DNA of 32,226 nucleotides from an uncultured Vampirovibrio sp. GTDB lineage: Bacteria > Cyanobacteriota > Vampirovibrionia > Gastranaerophilales > Gastranaerophilaceae. The notes under the pieces were generated by a model, which did no database searches, had not been told where the DNA came from, and saw nothing but the letters and a program-made list of their open reading frames with translations. The stretch lies in contig CAJTNR010000025.1 of the NCBI GenBank assembly GCA_910577635.1, forward strand, positions 1-32,226. Reading direction: 5' to 3'. The position numbers and the translations under genes were made by a program. This document shows, piece by piece, positions 20,687-28,750 of the stretch (the stretch's first letter is position 1; each line of letters begins with the position of its first letter).

Positions 20687-21337
20687 ATGGTTAATGGATT
20701 AATAATATTGTTTGGTCTTACAATGCTCTATATTTCAACTACAAGCAGACTTATTGCTCATACAAAAGTCCTTGTTGTGCAGGGATTATTGCTTTTTTTA
20801 ATTTGTGCTTCCGGTTTTTCACACGCTTCTATAACTGCAATTGTTTTTTTAACTGTTGAAACACTTCTTGTTAAAGCGATTCTTATTCCTTGGTTTTTGA
20901 ATAAAGTATTAAAAAAAACCCACTCCAATAGAGATACAGATGCTAATATTGCACATTTTTGGTGTCTTCTAATTTCAAGTCTAATTCTATTTGGAGGGTT
21001 AATGTTTTCAATGGTGCATATTCCTTCTCTTTCAATGATTAATCCTGTTTGTTTCGGGATTGCACTATCTACAATAATAATTAGTTTGTGGTTAATTACA
21101 ATTAAACATAAAATCATATCCAATGTAGTTGAGTTTATAACAATGGAAAACGGGATTTTTCTCCTTTCTTTGTCTGTAGCGAAACAAATGCCAATGCTTG
21201 TAAACATTGGAGTATTATTGGATGTTTTTATTGCAATATATATCCTTGGATTGTTTGTATCGCAAATCAACAAAGAACTCGGGGATTTGGAAGTATCTCA
21301 TTTATCAGATTTAAAGGATTGTGAAAATAATGATTAA
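20687..21337 (+). CDS. hyfE: Hydrogenase-4-like membrane subunit HyfE
   Basis: A 216-residue protein with about six helices that corresponds to HyfE (NuoK-like at its core). It contains a membrane-buried acidic stretch TVETLLVKAILIPWFLNK and ENGIFLLSLSV. Assignment rests partly on position between HyfC and HyfF homologues, the standard gene order. Its end overlaps the start of hyfF. Confidence 0.82.
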   Translation: MVNGLIILFGLTMLYISTTSRLIAHTKVLVVQGLLLFLICASGFSHASITAIVFLTVETLLVKAILIPWFLNKVLKKTHSNRDTDANIAHFWCLLISSLILFGGLMFSMVHIPSLSMINPVCFGIALSTIIISLWLITIKHKIISNVVEFITMENGIFLLSLSVAKQMPMLVNIGVLLDVFIAIYILGLFVSQINKELGDLEVSHLSDLKDCENND

Positions 21338-22757
21338 TTTAGTTTTAATATTACCAATTATTTTTTGTATTTTTATGTTTTTTATAAAAAACAAAACATT
21401 AAATAATATTCTAATAACTTTATATTCAATTGCACATGTGCTTTTAGGGGTTTTATATTTTTTGAATCCCAATATTATAGGAAATAATGAATACTTCAGT
21501 TTAAATTCATCAAATATTATCTTCTATCTTATTTTATCGATTGTTTTTTTGGCGGTTTCATTATACAACAATTCTTATTCTAAAAATCTTGAATTTGACA
21601 ACAAAAAAATGATGCATTATTCAACAATGCTTCTTGTTTTTGTTCTTTCAATGACAGGAGGAGTTTTATCTAATAACCTTGGTCTTGCCTGGATTTTTAT
21701 TGAAGCAACAACCTTAGCAAGCGCTTATTTAATTTATTTTAACAAAACAAAACATTCGATTGAAGCTGCCTGGAAGTATGTTTTTATTTGTTCTATTGGT
21801 ATTGCTCTTGCGTTTGTGGGAATTATTCTTCTAACTATTGCAACAGGGAATTTGAATAGTTTAAATTATTCAGATTTAATCAATAATGGAGCTAAGTTTA
21901 ACCACTTCTGGCTTAATGCTTCTTTTGTGTTTATTTTATTCGGGTTAGGTACAAAAATGGGTCTTGCTCCTGTTCATTTTTGGCTTCCTGATGCCCATGC
22001 ACAGGCGCCGAGCCCAATTTCTGCACTTTTGAGTGCAACACTTTTAAATTGTGCTTTTTTAGTTATTTATAATGTCTATAAGGTTATGATTAGTGCTAAT
22101 TGTATTGCATATGCAAAAATTCTTCTTCTTATAATGGGATTTTTGTCCCTTTTTGTAACAAGTGTGTTTTTGTATCATACAAGCAACTATAAAAGAATGC
22201 TCGCCTATTCTTCAATTGAAAATGTCGGGATTCTGGCTATATGTCTTTCTTTAGGAGGAGTTGCATATGTCGGTATGTTTTTACATCTTATCGGTCATTC
22301 TTTTATTAAAGCTGCTTACTTTTTAACTTCCGGAAATATCTTAGAACTTTATGAAACTAAGAAAATAAAATCTATTAGACTGTTAAGTTCTGTTGATAAA
22401 AAAACTGCCTGGCTTTGGATTTTTTCTTTCCTTGGGATTTGTGCTTTTCCTCCAAGTGTTGTTTTTATAAGTGAATTTTTAGCAATAAAAGCTTTTATAA
22501 TGCAGCAGCATTACTTTTTGTGCGGATTATTCCTGTTTTTGCTTACAATAATTCTTTATGCAATGGCAAAAGTTGTATTCAAGATGGTTTTTGACAACAC
22601 AAGCTCATCAAGGGTTGATAGAGCAAGAGAAAATGTTCAAAAACTCGGCTTTTCAATGTATTTCCCGCAGGTGCTTTTGCTTCTTATGGCTTTTATTCTC
22701 GGGATTTATATTCCCAAGTTTTTAGATATTGCAATAATAACCGCGGTTATAGGATAG
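21330..22757 (+). CDS. hyfF: Hydrogenase-4-like antiporter subunit HyfF
   Basis: A second antiporter-type subunit, about fourteen helices, with the family segments GLGTKMGLAPVHFWLPDAHA and YKRMLAYSSIENVGILAICL, including the channel lysine. A GTG at 21321 would add three residues but sits only 2 nt from the AAAGGA site; the ATG at 21330 has a more usable spacing and is preferred. It overlaps hyfE by 8 nt. Two pump subunits (HyfB and HyfF) and no HyfD are encoded. Confidence 0.88.
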   Translation: MINLVLILPIIFCIFMFFIKNKTLNNILITLYSIAHVLLGVLYFLNPNIIGNNEYFSLNSSNIIFYLILSIVFLAVSLYNNSYSKNLEFDNKKMMHYSTMLLVFVLSMTGGVLSNNLGLAWIFIEATTLASAYLIYFNKTKHSIEAAWKYVFICSIGIALAFVGIILLTIATGNLNSLNYSDLINNGAKFNHFWLNASFVFILFGLGTKMGLAPVHFWLPDAHAQAPSPISALLSATLLNCAFLVIYNVYKVMISANCIAYAKILLLIMGFLSLFVTSVFLYHTSNYKRMLAYSSIENVGILAICLSLGGVAYVGMFLHLIGHSFIKAAYFLTSGNILELYETKKIKSIRLLSSVDKKTAWLWIFSFLGICAFPPSVVFISEFLAIKAFIMQQHYFLCGLFLFLLTIILYAMAKVVFKMVFDNTSSSRVDRARENVQKLGFSMYFPQVLLLLMAFILGIYIPKFLDIAIITAVIG

Positions 22758-22760
22758 GAG

Positions 22761-24218
22761 ATGGAAATGGATAGTTGTATAATTAAAAATAACAAAAGAA
22801 TTAATCTTCTTGATATACCAACAGTGGAAATAGAAAAACTAAGAGCTTATTTAAGCGCTACTAACTTAAGACCAATTGCTTTTTTTGGTTCTGACTGGGG
22901 CAGTGCAACAAAACTTTTTGTTGCTTTAGCGGATGATGAAAAAGGAGAGGTTATTCTAAGTTCTTCTTTAATTGATAAAGAAGTAAAAGCCTATGAATCG
23001 ATTACCAAAGATAACTATCAATACCATATGTTCGAGCGTGAATTCTATGAACAATTCGGAATTGAACCCATTGGTCATCCTTGGTTAAAACCTGTTAGAA
23101 AAAATCTTGATAATTATGAATTTTTTTCAATGGAAGGAGAAGAGCTTCACGAAGTTGCGGTTGGTCCGATCCATGCGGGGGTAATTGAGCCGGGGCATTT
23201 TAGATTCAGCTGTCAGGGTGAAAAAGTTTATAATTTAGAAATAATGCTTGGATACCAGCATAGAAACTGTGAATCTTTAATGATTAAAAGACCCTCTGTT
23301 CAATTGGCTGAATCAATCTGCGGGGACTCTGTAATTGCCTATGGCCTTTGTTATTGTCAGGTAATTGAGGAATTATCCGGTACTAAAATTACAAATAAAG
23401 CAAAAATTATAAGAAGAATTGGTCTTGAAATGGAGAGAATTGCAATCCATATCGGAGATTTAGGGGCAATTTTAGGAGATATTGCCTATTTAATGGGAAA
23501 AGAAGTTTTTGCTGTTGTTAGAACTCTTGTTATCAATACAATGCTTGAAATCTCAGGAAGCCGTTTTGGAAGAGGCTTGATAGTTGAAGGCGGGGTTAAT
23601 TTTGATATTAATCGAGAGTTATCGAAAAAAATTGTTAATACCTTGGATAATGTTAAACGCGCAGTTGAAAATATGACTAAAGCAGCGCTTAAAAGCTCAA
23701 CTGTTATGTCAAGACTGGAAAAAACAGGGTCTTTAAATAAAGAAACAGCTCAAGAAATAAACATTGTCGGTTTAATCGGCAGATCATGCGGGATTGAGCT
23801 TGATTCAAGGTTTGATTTTTTAGATGAGTTTTATTGTGATTGCAAAATAAAACCTTTTAAAGCTACAAATGATGCTTATTCAAGATTTAGAATAAGGTAT
23901 AAAGAAATTATTGATTCAATTTCTATTATAAAAAAATTGTTAAAAAAATTGGAACAATTTGAAAACGAAGAAACTAAAGTTGAGCTTAATCCCTTGATTC
24001 CTAACAGCTTTGCGCTTTCTATAGTTGAATCCTGGCGTGGTGAATTAGTACAAGCTGCAACTACAAATGATAAAGCCGAATTATCAAGATACAAAATTAA
24101 AGATCCTTCTTTTAATAACTGGTTTGGACTTGCACTGGCTTTAAGAAACAACGGAATTTCAGATTTTCCATTGTGCAACAAAGGTTTTGACCTTTCATAC
24201 TGCGGATTTGATTTATAA
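22761..24218 (+). CDS. hyfG: HyfG/EchE-like large subunit (NuoC-NuoD fusion) lacking nickel ligands
   Basis: A 485-residue fusion. The N-terminal NuoC-like part has FEREFYEQFGIEPIGHPWLK (91-110); the NuoD-like part has GPIHAGVIEPGHFRFSCQGE (135-154), GYQHRNCE and the ERIAIHIGDLG helix. Active [NiFe] hydrogenases need RxCGxC and DPCxxC. Here the first reads AESICGDSVIAYGL, with Cys187 kept but the second Cys a Ser and the following His a Tyr. The C-terminus ends DFPLCNKGFDLSYCGFDL with no CxxC. The Ni-Fe site therefore cannot form in the usual way. This fits the energy-converting hydrogenase-related (Ehr) group. ATG 22767 is an alternative start, with AGGAG at ideal spacing. Confidence 0.85.
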   Translation: MEMDSCIIKNNKRINLLDIPTVEIEKLRAYLSATNLRPIAFFGSDWGSATKLFVALADDEKGEVILSSSLIDKEVKAYESITKDNYQYHMFEREFYEQFGIEPIGHPWLKPVRKNLDNYEFFSMEGEELHEVAVGPIHAGVIEPGHFRFSCQGEKVYNLEIMLGYQHRNCESLMIKRPSVQLAESICGDSVIAYGLCYCQVIEELSGTKITNKAKIIRRIGLEMERIAIHIGDLGAILGDIAYLMGKEVFAVVRTLVINTMLEISGSRFGRGLIVEGGVNFDINRELSKKIVNTLDNVKRAVENMTKAALKSSTVMSRLEKTGSLNKETAQEINIVGLIGRSCGIELDSRFDFLDEFYCDCKIKPFKATNDAYSRFRIRYKEIIDSISIIKKLLKKLEQFENEETKVELNPLIPNSFALSIVESWRGELVQAATTNDKAELSRYKIKDPSFNNWFGLALALRNNGISDFPLCNKGFDLSYCGFDL

Positions 24219-24228
24219 GGAAAAAATT

Positions 24229-24987
24229 ATGTTAGATACATTAAAAATGAAATTATATCAAAAAAAACAATATATAAAAGATATTAAAAACGCTCCTATT
24301 AAAGATCAGTTTAGAGGTTTGCCTGTTTTAGATGATAGAAAATGTTCTAATTGTGGAGTTTGTGCTAAAATTTGTCCGACAGGGGCTATTAGTCTTAATC
24401 CTCTAAAAATTGATTTAGCAAAGTGTACTTTATGTGCTAAGTGCAAAAATTTGTGTCAATGCGCTGCGATTGATTTTTCTTCTTGCTACAAACTAGGTGT
24501 TGATAGCCCTCAGAAACTAATAGTTACATCAAAAACAACAATCGAAAACTATAAAAAAAGAGCAATTGAAGTAAGAAAAGAAATCTATTCAATTTTTAAT
24601 CGCTCGATTAAGTTTCGTCAAGTTTCAGCCGGCGGATGTAATGGCTGTGAAATGGAACTTAATGCCGCAAGCAATGCAAACTTTGACATGGGTCGTTTTG
24701 GAATTGACTTTGTTGCCTCTCCCCGTCATGCAGATGGGATTGTTATAACAGGACCCATAACTAAAGCAATGGCAGGGGCGCTTGAAGATTGCTATAAGGC
24801 AACTCCTGATCCTAAGGTTGTTGTTTTGGTTGGTGCCTGCGCTTTATCGGGCGGTGTTTTTCAAGAATCAGATGAGCTCAATCGAGAGTTTCTTGATAAA
24901 TATCGAATTGATTTATACATCCCGGGTTGTCCGGTGCATCCTTTAACTTTTATTAATGCAATATTAGATTTTATCAGGAAAAAGTAA
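24229..24987 (+). CDS. HyfH-HyfI-type fused iron-sulfur subunit
   Basis: A 252-residue protein joining two subunits that are separate in E. coli Hyf. The N-terminal half is a ferredoxin-like domain with CSNCGVCAKICPTGAISLN and a second cluster CTLCAKCKNLCQC, enough for two [4Fe-4S] clusters. The C-terminal half is a NuoB-like small subunit with SAGGCNGCEMELNAAS, VGACALSGGVF and PGCPVHP, binding the proximal cluster. The ATG at 24229 is chosen because AAGG precedes it at the right spacing just past the hyfG stop; an upstream frame from 24187 inside hyfG is not needed. It is last in the Hyf-like operon and would pass electrons to HyfG. Confidence 0.87.
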   Translation: MLDTLKMKLYQKKQYIKDIKNAPIKDQFRGLPVLDDRKCSNCGVCAKICPTGAISLNPLKIDLAKCTLCAKCKNLCQCAAIDFSSCYKLGVDSPQKLIVTSKTTIENYKKRAIEVRKEIYSIFNRSIKFRQVSAGGCNGCEMELNAASNANFDMGRFGIDFVASPRHADGIVITGPITKAMAGALEDCYKATPDPKVVVLVGACALSGGVFQESDELNREFLDKYRIDLYIPGCPVHPLTFINAILDFIRKK

Positions 24988-25671
24988 ATAAAAACCATTG
25001 GTTTAATTGGCGGGATGAGCTATGAATCCACTATTGAGTATTATAGAATTATAAATGAAACTGTAAATAACCGCCTTAAAGGTTTAACAAGTGCTCCAAT
25101 GCTTATTGAAAGCTATGATTTTTCTATAATTGAAAAACTGCAAAGTGAAGGCAATTGGGAAAAACTTTCCTCAATTTTAGTCCAGTCAGCAAAAAAACTG
25201 GAATCTCAAGGAGCGGATTATATTGCCATTGCAACTAATACAATGCACTTAATAGCGCCTCAAGTTCAAGAGGGTATAAACATTCCTCTTATTCATATAG
25301 TTCAGGCTGTTTGTAATCAGATTAAGGAGAAAAACATAGACAGGGTTTGTTTATTAGGCACTAAATACACTCTCAAAATGCCTTTTTATAGAGAAATTCT
25401 TGAAAAAAACGGAATTGAGGTAATAATTCCTAATGAAAATGATATTGAAACAGTTAATAATATTATCTATCAGGAACTCTGTAAGGGAATTATTAAAGAT
25501 AAATCAAAACAAAGCCTTCTTGCTATTATTGATTCTTGCGCTTCATTAGGAGCAAAAGCTGCAATATTAGGGTGTACTGAGCTTCCTAATATTATTAAAG
25601 AAGCTTCGATTGATATAATCGATACAACAAAAGCACATTGTCTTGAAATTGTTAAGCAGATTATCAGCTAA
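24988..25671 (+). CDS. Aspartate/glutamate-type amino-acid racemase with ATA start
   Basis: A PLP-independent racemase of the YgeA type. The family begins MKTIGLIGGMSxEST. Here that whole segment is present but the first codon is ATA (24988-24990, directly after the hyf stop), with AGGA eight bases upstream. The first ATG (25015) would cut off the first beta strand. The catalytic pair is ATNTMH (Thr, as in E. coli YgeA) and LGCTELPNI with the conserved Cys. The product has 227 residues from ATA. It may be co-transcribed with the Hyf-like operon. D-amino-acid supply is the likely role; substrate unknown. It is either translated weakly from AUA or newly damaged. Confidence 0.8.
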   Translation: MKTIGLIGGMSYESTIEYYRIINETVNNRLKGLTSAPMLIESYDFSIIEKLQSEGNWEKLSSILVQSAKKLESQGADYIAIATNTMHLIAPQVQEGINIPLIHIVQAVCNQIKEKNIDRVCLLGTKYTLKMPFYREILEKNGIEVIIPNENDIETVNNIIYQELCKGIIKDKSKQSLLAIIDSCASLGAKAAILGCTELPNIIKEASIDIIDTTKAHCLEIVKQIIS

Positions 25672-25769
25672 ATTATTAAAATTTATTACAATTATAGGTT
25701 AAGTGTTAATTTTTTATTTTAAATTAACTTTATTAATATATAATTTTTATATAACTTTAAGAGATATAT

Positions 25770-26684
25770 ATGATTCAACTAAACGTCGATTTTAGCTTAT
25801 TAAACAAGTTTTTTGGTATTCCAATTAATAAAATCTCTCAGTATGCCAATAAAGACTTGGAAGAGATAATGAAAATCGAAGCAGCGCAAGGCAATCAAAA
25901 GGCTGCTGACTATAAAGAGATTCTATCTGACCCTGATAAACTTATTAAAATTTTTAAACTAACTAATGTTGAAAATAAGTATATTATCCTTCAAAACCTT
26001 TCAGAAGAAGACCTGGACAATCTTTTGCCATACTTAAAACAAGAACAGCTTGCGCGCGGTTTGAATTTTTTTACAGAAGAAAAACTTATGGAAATGTGCG
26101 CTGAGCTTCCAATTGAACCATTATTGCAAATGGTTTTAGAAAAGTTTACAATTCTCGATATTCTTGTTCTTATGGATGAAGATTCTCTGGACAAATTTAT
26201 AAAACAGCCGGATTCTGAGAGAAAGTATGCTCAAAAGTACTTTGAAACCCTTGATAAAAAAACACTTGAGCAAATAATGGTCTATTCTTTCGGTGCTGAT
26301 TTTTATGATAAAGATAAAAAAGAATATTTAGAGCATTTAGAGAATCTTAATGATAGAAAATATCAAGAATTTTTGCTTTCAATGGAAAGAGAATCAAAAA
26401 TCGGATTAATTAACGGCATGATTAGCCAGCAGGAGGATTTGGCTTTATTGCTAGATCCAGAGGATGTTATTGCGCCAATGAGTCTTTTAATGAAAGCGGA
26501 TAAGGTAAAACTAATGGGTTCATTAGACGCCGAATACTTAATTCCAATGATACAAGAGCTCCCCGAGGATTTAGTACAAATTGTCCTGACACAAATTGAT
26601 GCAAGAGACTTTAGCGAAGTCTTAGCGCGGGATTTTGAAGATATTCTATCTTCTGTTGTTCTTTTTTCAACAAAAATGGGTTAG
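25770..26684 (+). CDS. Alpha-helical MgtE_N/FliG-like repeat protein, function unknown
   Basis: A 304-residue, all-helical, acidic protein without signal peptide or membrane segments. Repeated units such as LSEEDLDNLLPYLKQEQLAR, LPIEPLLQMVLEKFTILDIL and LPEDLVQIVLTQIDARDFSE resemble the superhelical repeats of the MgtE intracellular N domain and FliG. No MgtE membrane domain or CBS domains follow, and the torque-helix residues of FliG are not evident. It could be a flagellar-motor accessory or a stand-alone scaffold. It is preceded by a short AT-rich gap and a weak AAGAG site. Confidence 0.6.
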   Translation: MIQLNVDFSLLNKFFGIPINKISQYANKDLEEIMKIEAAQGNQKAADYKEILSDPDKLIKIFKLTNVENKYIILQNLSEEDLDNLLPYLKQEQLARGLNFFTEEKLMEMCAELPIEPLLQMVLEKFTILDILVLMDEDSLDKFIKQPDSERKYAQKYFETLDKKTLEQIMVYSFGADFYDKDKKEYLEHLENLNDRKYQEFLLSMERESKIGLINGMISQQEDLALLLDPEDVIAPMSLLMKADKVKLMGSLDAEYLIPMIQELPEDLVQIVLTQIDARDFSEVLARDFEDILSSVVLFSTKMG

Positions 26685-26758
26685 TTTTCTTTTTTTTCAA
26701 TTATGTTGTATAATATTCTAAGTAAAAATTCTTTTTACTGTTTTTAAATACATTAAAT

Positions 26759-26787
26759 TTACCATTTTTTTATGTTTGTTTTATACT
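26759..26787 (+). promoter_or_regulatory. Likely promoter of tig-clpP-clpX
   Basis: TTACCA (26759-26764), a 17-nt spacer and TATACT (26782-26787) lie about 30 nt before a GAGAGG site and the tig ATG. A further TATAAT at 26709-26714 may be a second start. Confidence 0.5.
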
Positions 26788-26822
26788 AATATTAAGGTAA
26801 ATAATTATAATCGAGAGGTTTT

Positions 26823-28109
26823 ATGACAAATACAGTTACAATTAATGATAAAAATATCGCAACTATAGATATGGTTATTGAATCAAAAACGGCTAAAGAA
26901 GTGTATGAAAGAACTCTTAAGGCTTATGGCGCTTCAATTAATATCGCAGGATTTAGAAAAGGAAAAGCTCCTAACAATATTATTGAAAAATACGTTGGAG
27001 CAGATAGAATTAAAGCAGAGGTTATAGATAGACTCTTCCCAGAGGAATTTCAGAAGATTGTTGCTGATAATAAGCTTAATATCGCATTTACTCCGGTAAT
27101 TGAAAGTTTTGATTTTAATGTTGGTGAAGATTTAAAACTTAAAGCAACGGTTGAATTAAAACCCGAAGTAAAACTTGGTCAATACAAGGATTTAGAGGTT
27201 GAATATGTTGAGTTCAAAAACGAAGCTGATGCTCTTGATAAAGAACTTGAGCAAACGCGAAAAAGATTCTCAACCTTAACCAAAGTAGATAGACCCTCAA
27301 ATGAAAACGACACTGTTGTGTTTGACTTTGAAGGTTTTATAGGGGATGAAAAAATTGAACATGGAGAAGCTAAAAACTACACTCTTGATTTAGCTAATTC
27401 AAATTTTATCCCGGGATTTGCACAGGGGCTTGTTGGTCATAGTGCACAGGAAGAATTTACAATTGATGTAACTTTCCCAGAAGATTACCATGAAGAAAAA
27501 CTTAAGGGTGCTAAAGCCAATTTTAAAATTAAACTTCATGAAGTTAAAGAAAGATTGCTGCCTGAACTTGATGATGAATTGGCTAAAAAAGCAGGAAAAG
27601 ACACACTTGATGCTCTAAAAGAAGATATTCAAAACTATTTGGATTCTATGGCTCAAAGTCAAAATGATAGATTAAAATCAGACGCTATTTTTAACAAAGT
27701 TTCAGATTCAACTCAAATTGATATCCAAAAAACCATGCTTGATAGAGAATACTCGGCAATTTTAGAAGAAGCAAAAACCAGTGCTCAAAGACAAGGAGCT
27801 GATTTTGATAAACTTGTTGAAACAGAAGGGAAAGAAGCTGTTGAAACAAGATTTAAAGACGAAGCGCAAAAAAGAATTAAAAATTCTTTAATTGTAGAAA
27901 AAATTGCTCTTGAAGCTGATTTAAAAATTGAACAAAAAGATATAATGGAACATATTAATCAAATGGCAGCAATGTATGGCATGGCACCTGCTCAGCTATT
28001 TGAAGAATTGAGAAAAAATCCCAATTCATTCGCTGCTATAAGCCAGCAAATTACAGCAAGCAAGGTTAATGACTTTTTGCTTGAGAACAATAAATTCATA
28101 GCTAAATAA
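26823..28109 (+). CDS. tig: Trigger factor (ribosome-associated chaperone and prolyl isomerase)
   Basis: The 428-residue protein has the three trigger-factor domains. The ribosome-binding tail has the signature GFRKGKAP at 43-50. The FKBP-type isomerase domain (about 150-245) has DTVVFDFEGFIGDE and FIPGFAQGLVGH. The helical C-terminal arms run to the end. It binds near the ribosome exit tunnel and meets nascent chains. It heads the common tig-clpP-clpX cluster; clpP starts 21 nt after its stop. Confidence 0.96.
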   Translation: MTNTVTINDKNIATIDMVIESKTAKEVYERTLKAYGASINIAGFRKGKAPNNIIEKYVGADRIKAEVIDRLFPEEFQKIVADNKLNIAFTPVIESFDFNVGEDLKLKATVELKPEVKLGQYKDLEVEYVEFKNEADALDKELEQTRKRFSTLTKVDRPSNENDTVVFDFEGFIGDEKIEHGEAKNYTLDLANSNFIPGFAQGLVGHSAQEEFTIDVTFPEDYHEEKLKGAKANFKIKLHEVKERLLPELDDELAKKAGKDTLDALKEDIQNYLDSMAQSQNDRLKSDAIFNKVSDSTQIDIQKTMLDREYSAILEEAKTSAQRQGADFDKLVETEGKEAVETRFKDEAQKRIKNSLIVEKIALEADLKIEQKDIMEHINQMAAMYGMAPAQLFEELRKNPNSFAAISQQITASKVNDFLLENNKFIAK

Positions 28110-28130
28110 TTGAAAGGATAAATAATAAAA

Positions 28131-28724
28131 ATGAGTTTTGTACCTGTAGTTATAGAACAATCATCCCGCGGGGAAAGATCTTTCGATATTTTTTCAAGAT
28201 TATTAAGAGAAAGAATAATTTTCCTTGGAACTCCAATTGATGATATGGTGGCTAATCTAATCGTTGCTCAAATGCTTTTATTGGATAGTGAAAATTCACA
28301 AAAAGATATAATGTTATACATCAACTCCCCCGGCGGCTCTGTAACAGCGGGGTTTGCAATCTATGATACAATGCAGCATATAAGAGCTGATGTTTCAACA
28401 ATTTGTCTTGGTCAGGCTGCTTCAATGGGTGCGTTTTTATTATCCTCAGGTGCTAAGGGCAAACGTTTAGCCCTTCCTCATTCAAGAGTATTGATTCACC
28501 AGCCTTTAGGCGGTGCTCAAGGTCAAGCAACCGACATTGAAATTCAGGCTAATGAAATTTTAAGAATTAAAAAATCACTAAATTCAATTCTTGCTTCAAA
28601 TACCGGCCAGCCATTAAAGAAAATTGAAAAAGATACAGATAGAGACTATATCATGACAGCACAAGAAGCAGTTGAGTATGGCATGATTGATAAAGTTATA
28701 ACTTTAGAGGATAATAATAAGTAA
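28131..28724 (+). CDS. clpP: ATP-dependent Clp protease proteolytic subunit
   Basis: ClpP forms the barrel-shaped serine peptidase that degrades proteins unfolded by ClpX. The catalytic triad is Ser98 in GQAASMGAF, His123 in LIHQPLGG and Asp172 in DTDRDYIM, with the oxyanion segment NSPGGSVTAG. Length (197) is typical. An AAAGGA site precedes the ATG. Partner clpX follows 26 nt downstream. Confidence 0.97.
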   Translation: MSFVPVVIEQSSRGERSFDIFSRLLRERIIFLGTPIDDMVANLIVAQMLLLDSENSQKDIMLYINSPGGSVTAGFAIYDTMQHIRADVSTICLGQAASMGAFLLSSGAKGKRLALPHSRVLIHQPLGGAQGQATDIEIQANEILRIKKSLNSILASNTGQPLKKIEKDTDRDYIMTAQEAVEYGMIDKVITLEDNNK

Positions 28725-28750
28725 GGTTTAATATAAAGGATAATTAATAA

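Noticed and set aside
20758..21273. 171-codon minus-strand ORF opposite hyfE
   Set aside because: It is a shadow of the hyfE frame with no start signals; hyfE fits the operon by position, spacing and membrane character.
24187..24228. Upstream TTG start adding 14 residues to the iron-sulfur subunit
   Set aside because: It lies inside hyfG in another frame. The ATG at 24229 has a good ribosome binding site right after the hyfG stop, and the added residues are not protein-like.
25015..25671. Racemase starting at the ATG at 25015
   Set aside because: This would remove the conserved first beta strand KTIGLIGG, which is encoded in frame immediately upstream with a correctly spaced AGGA.
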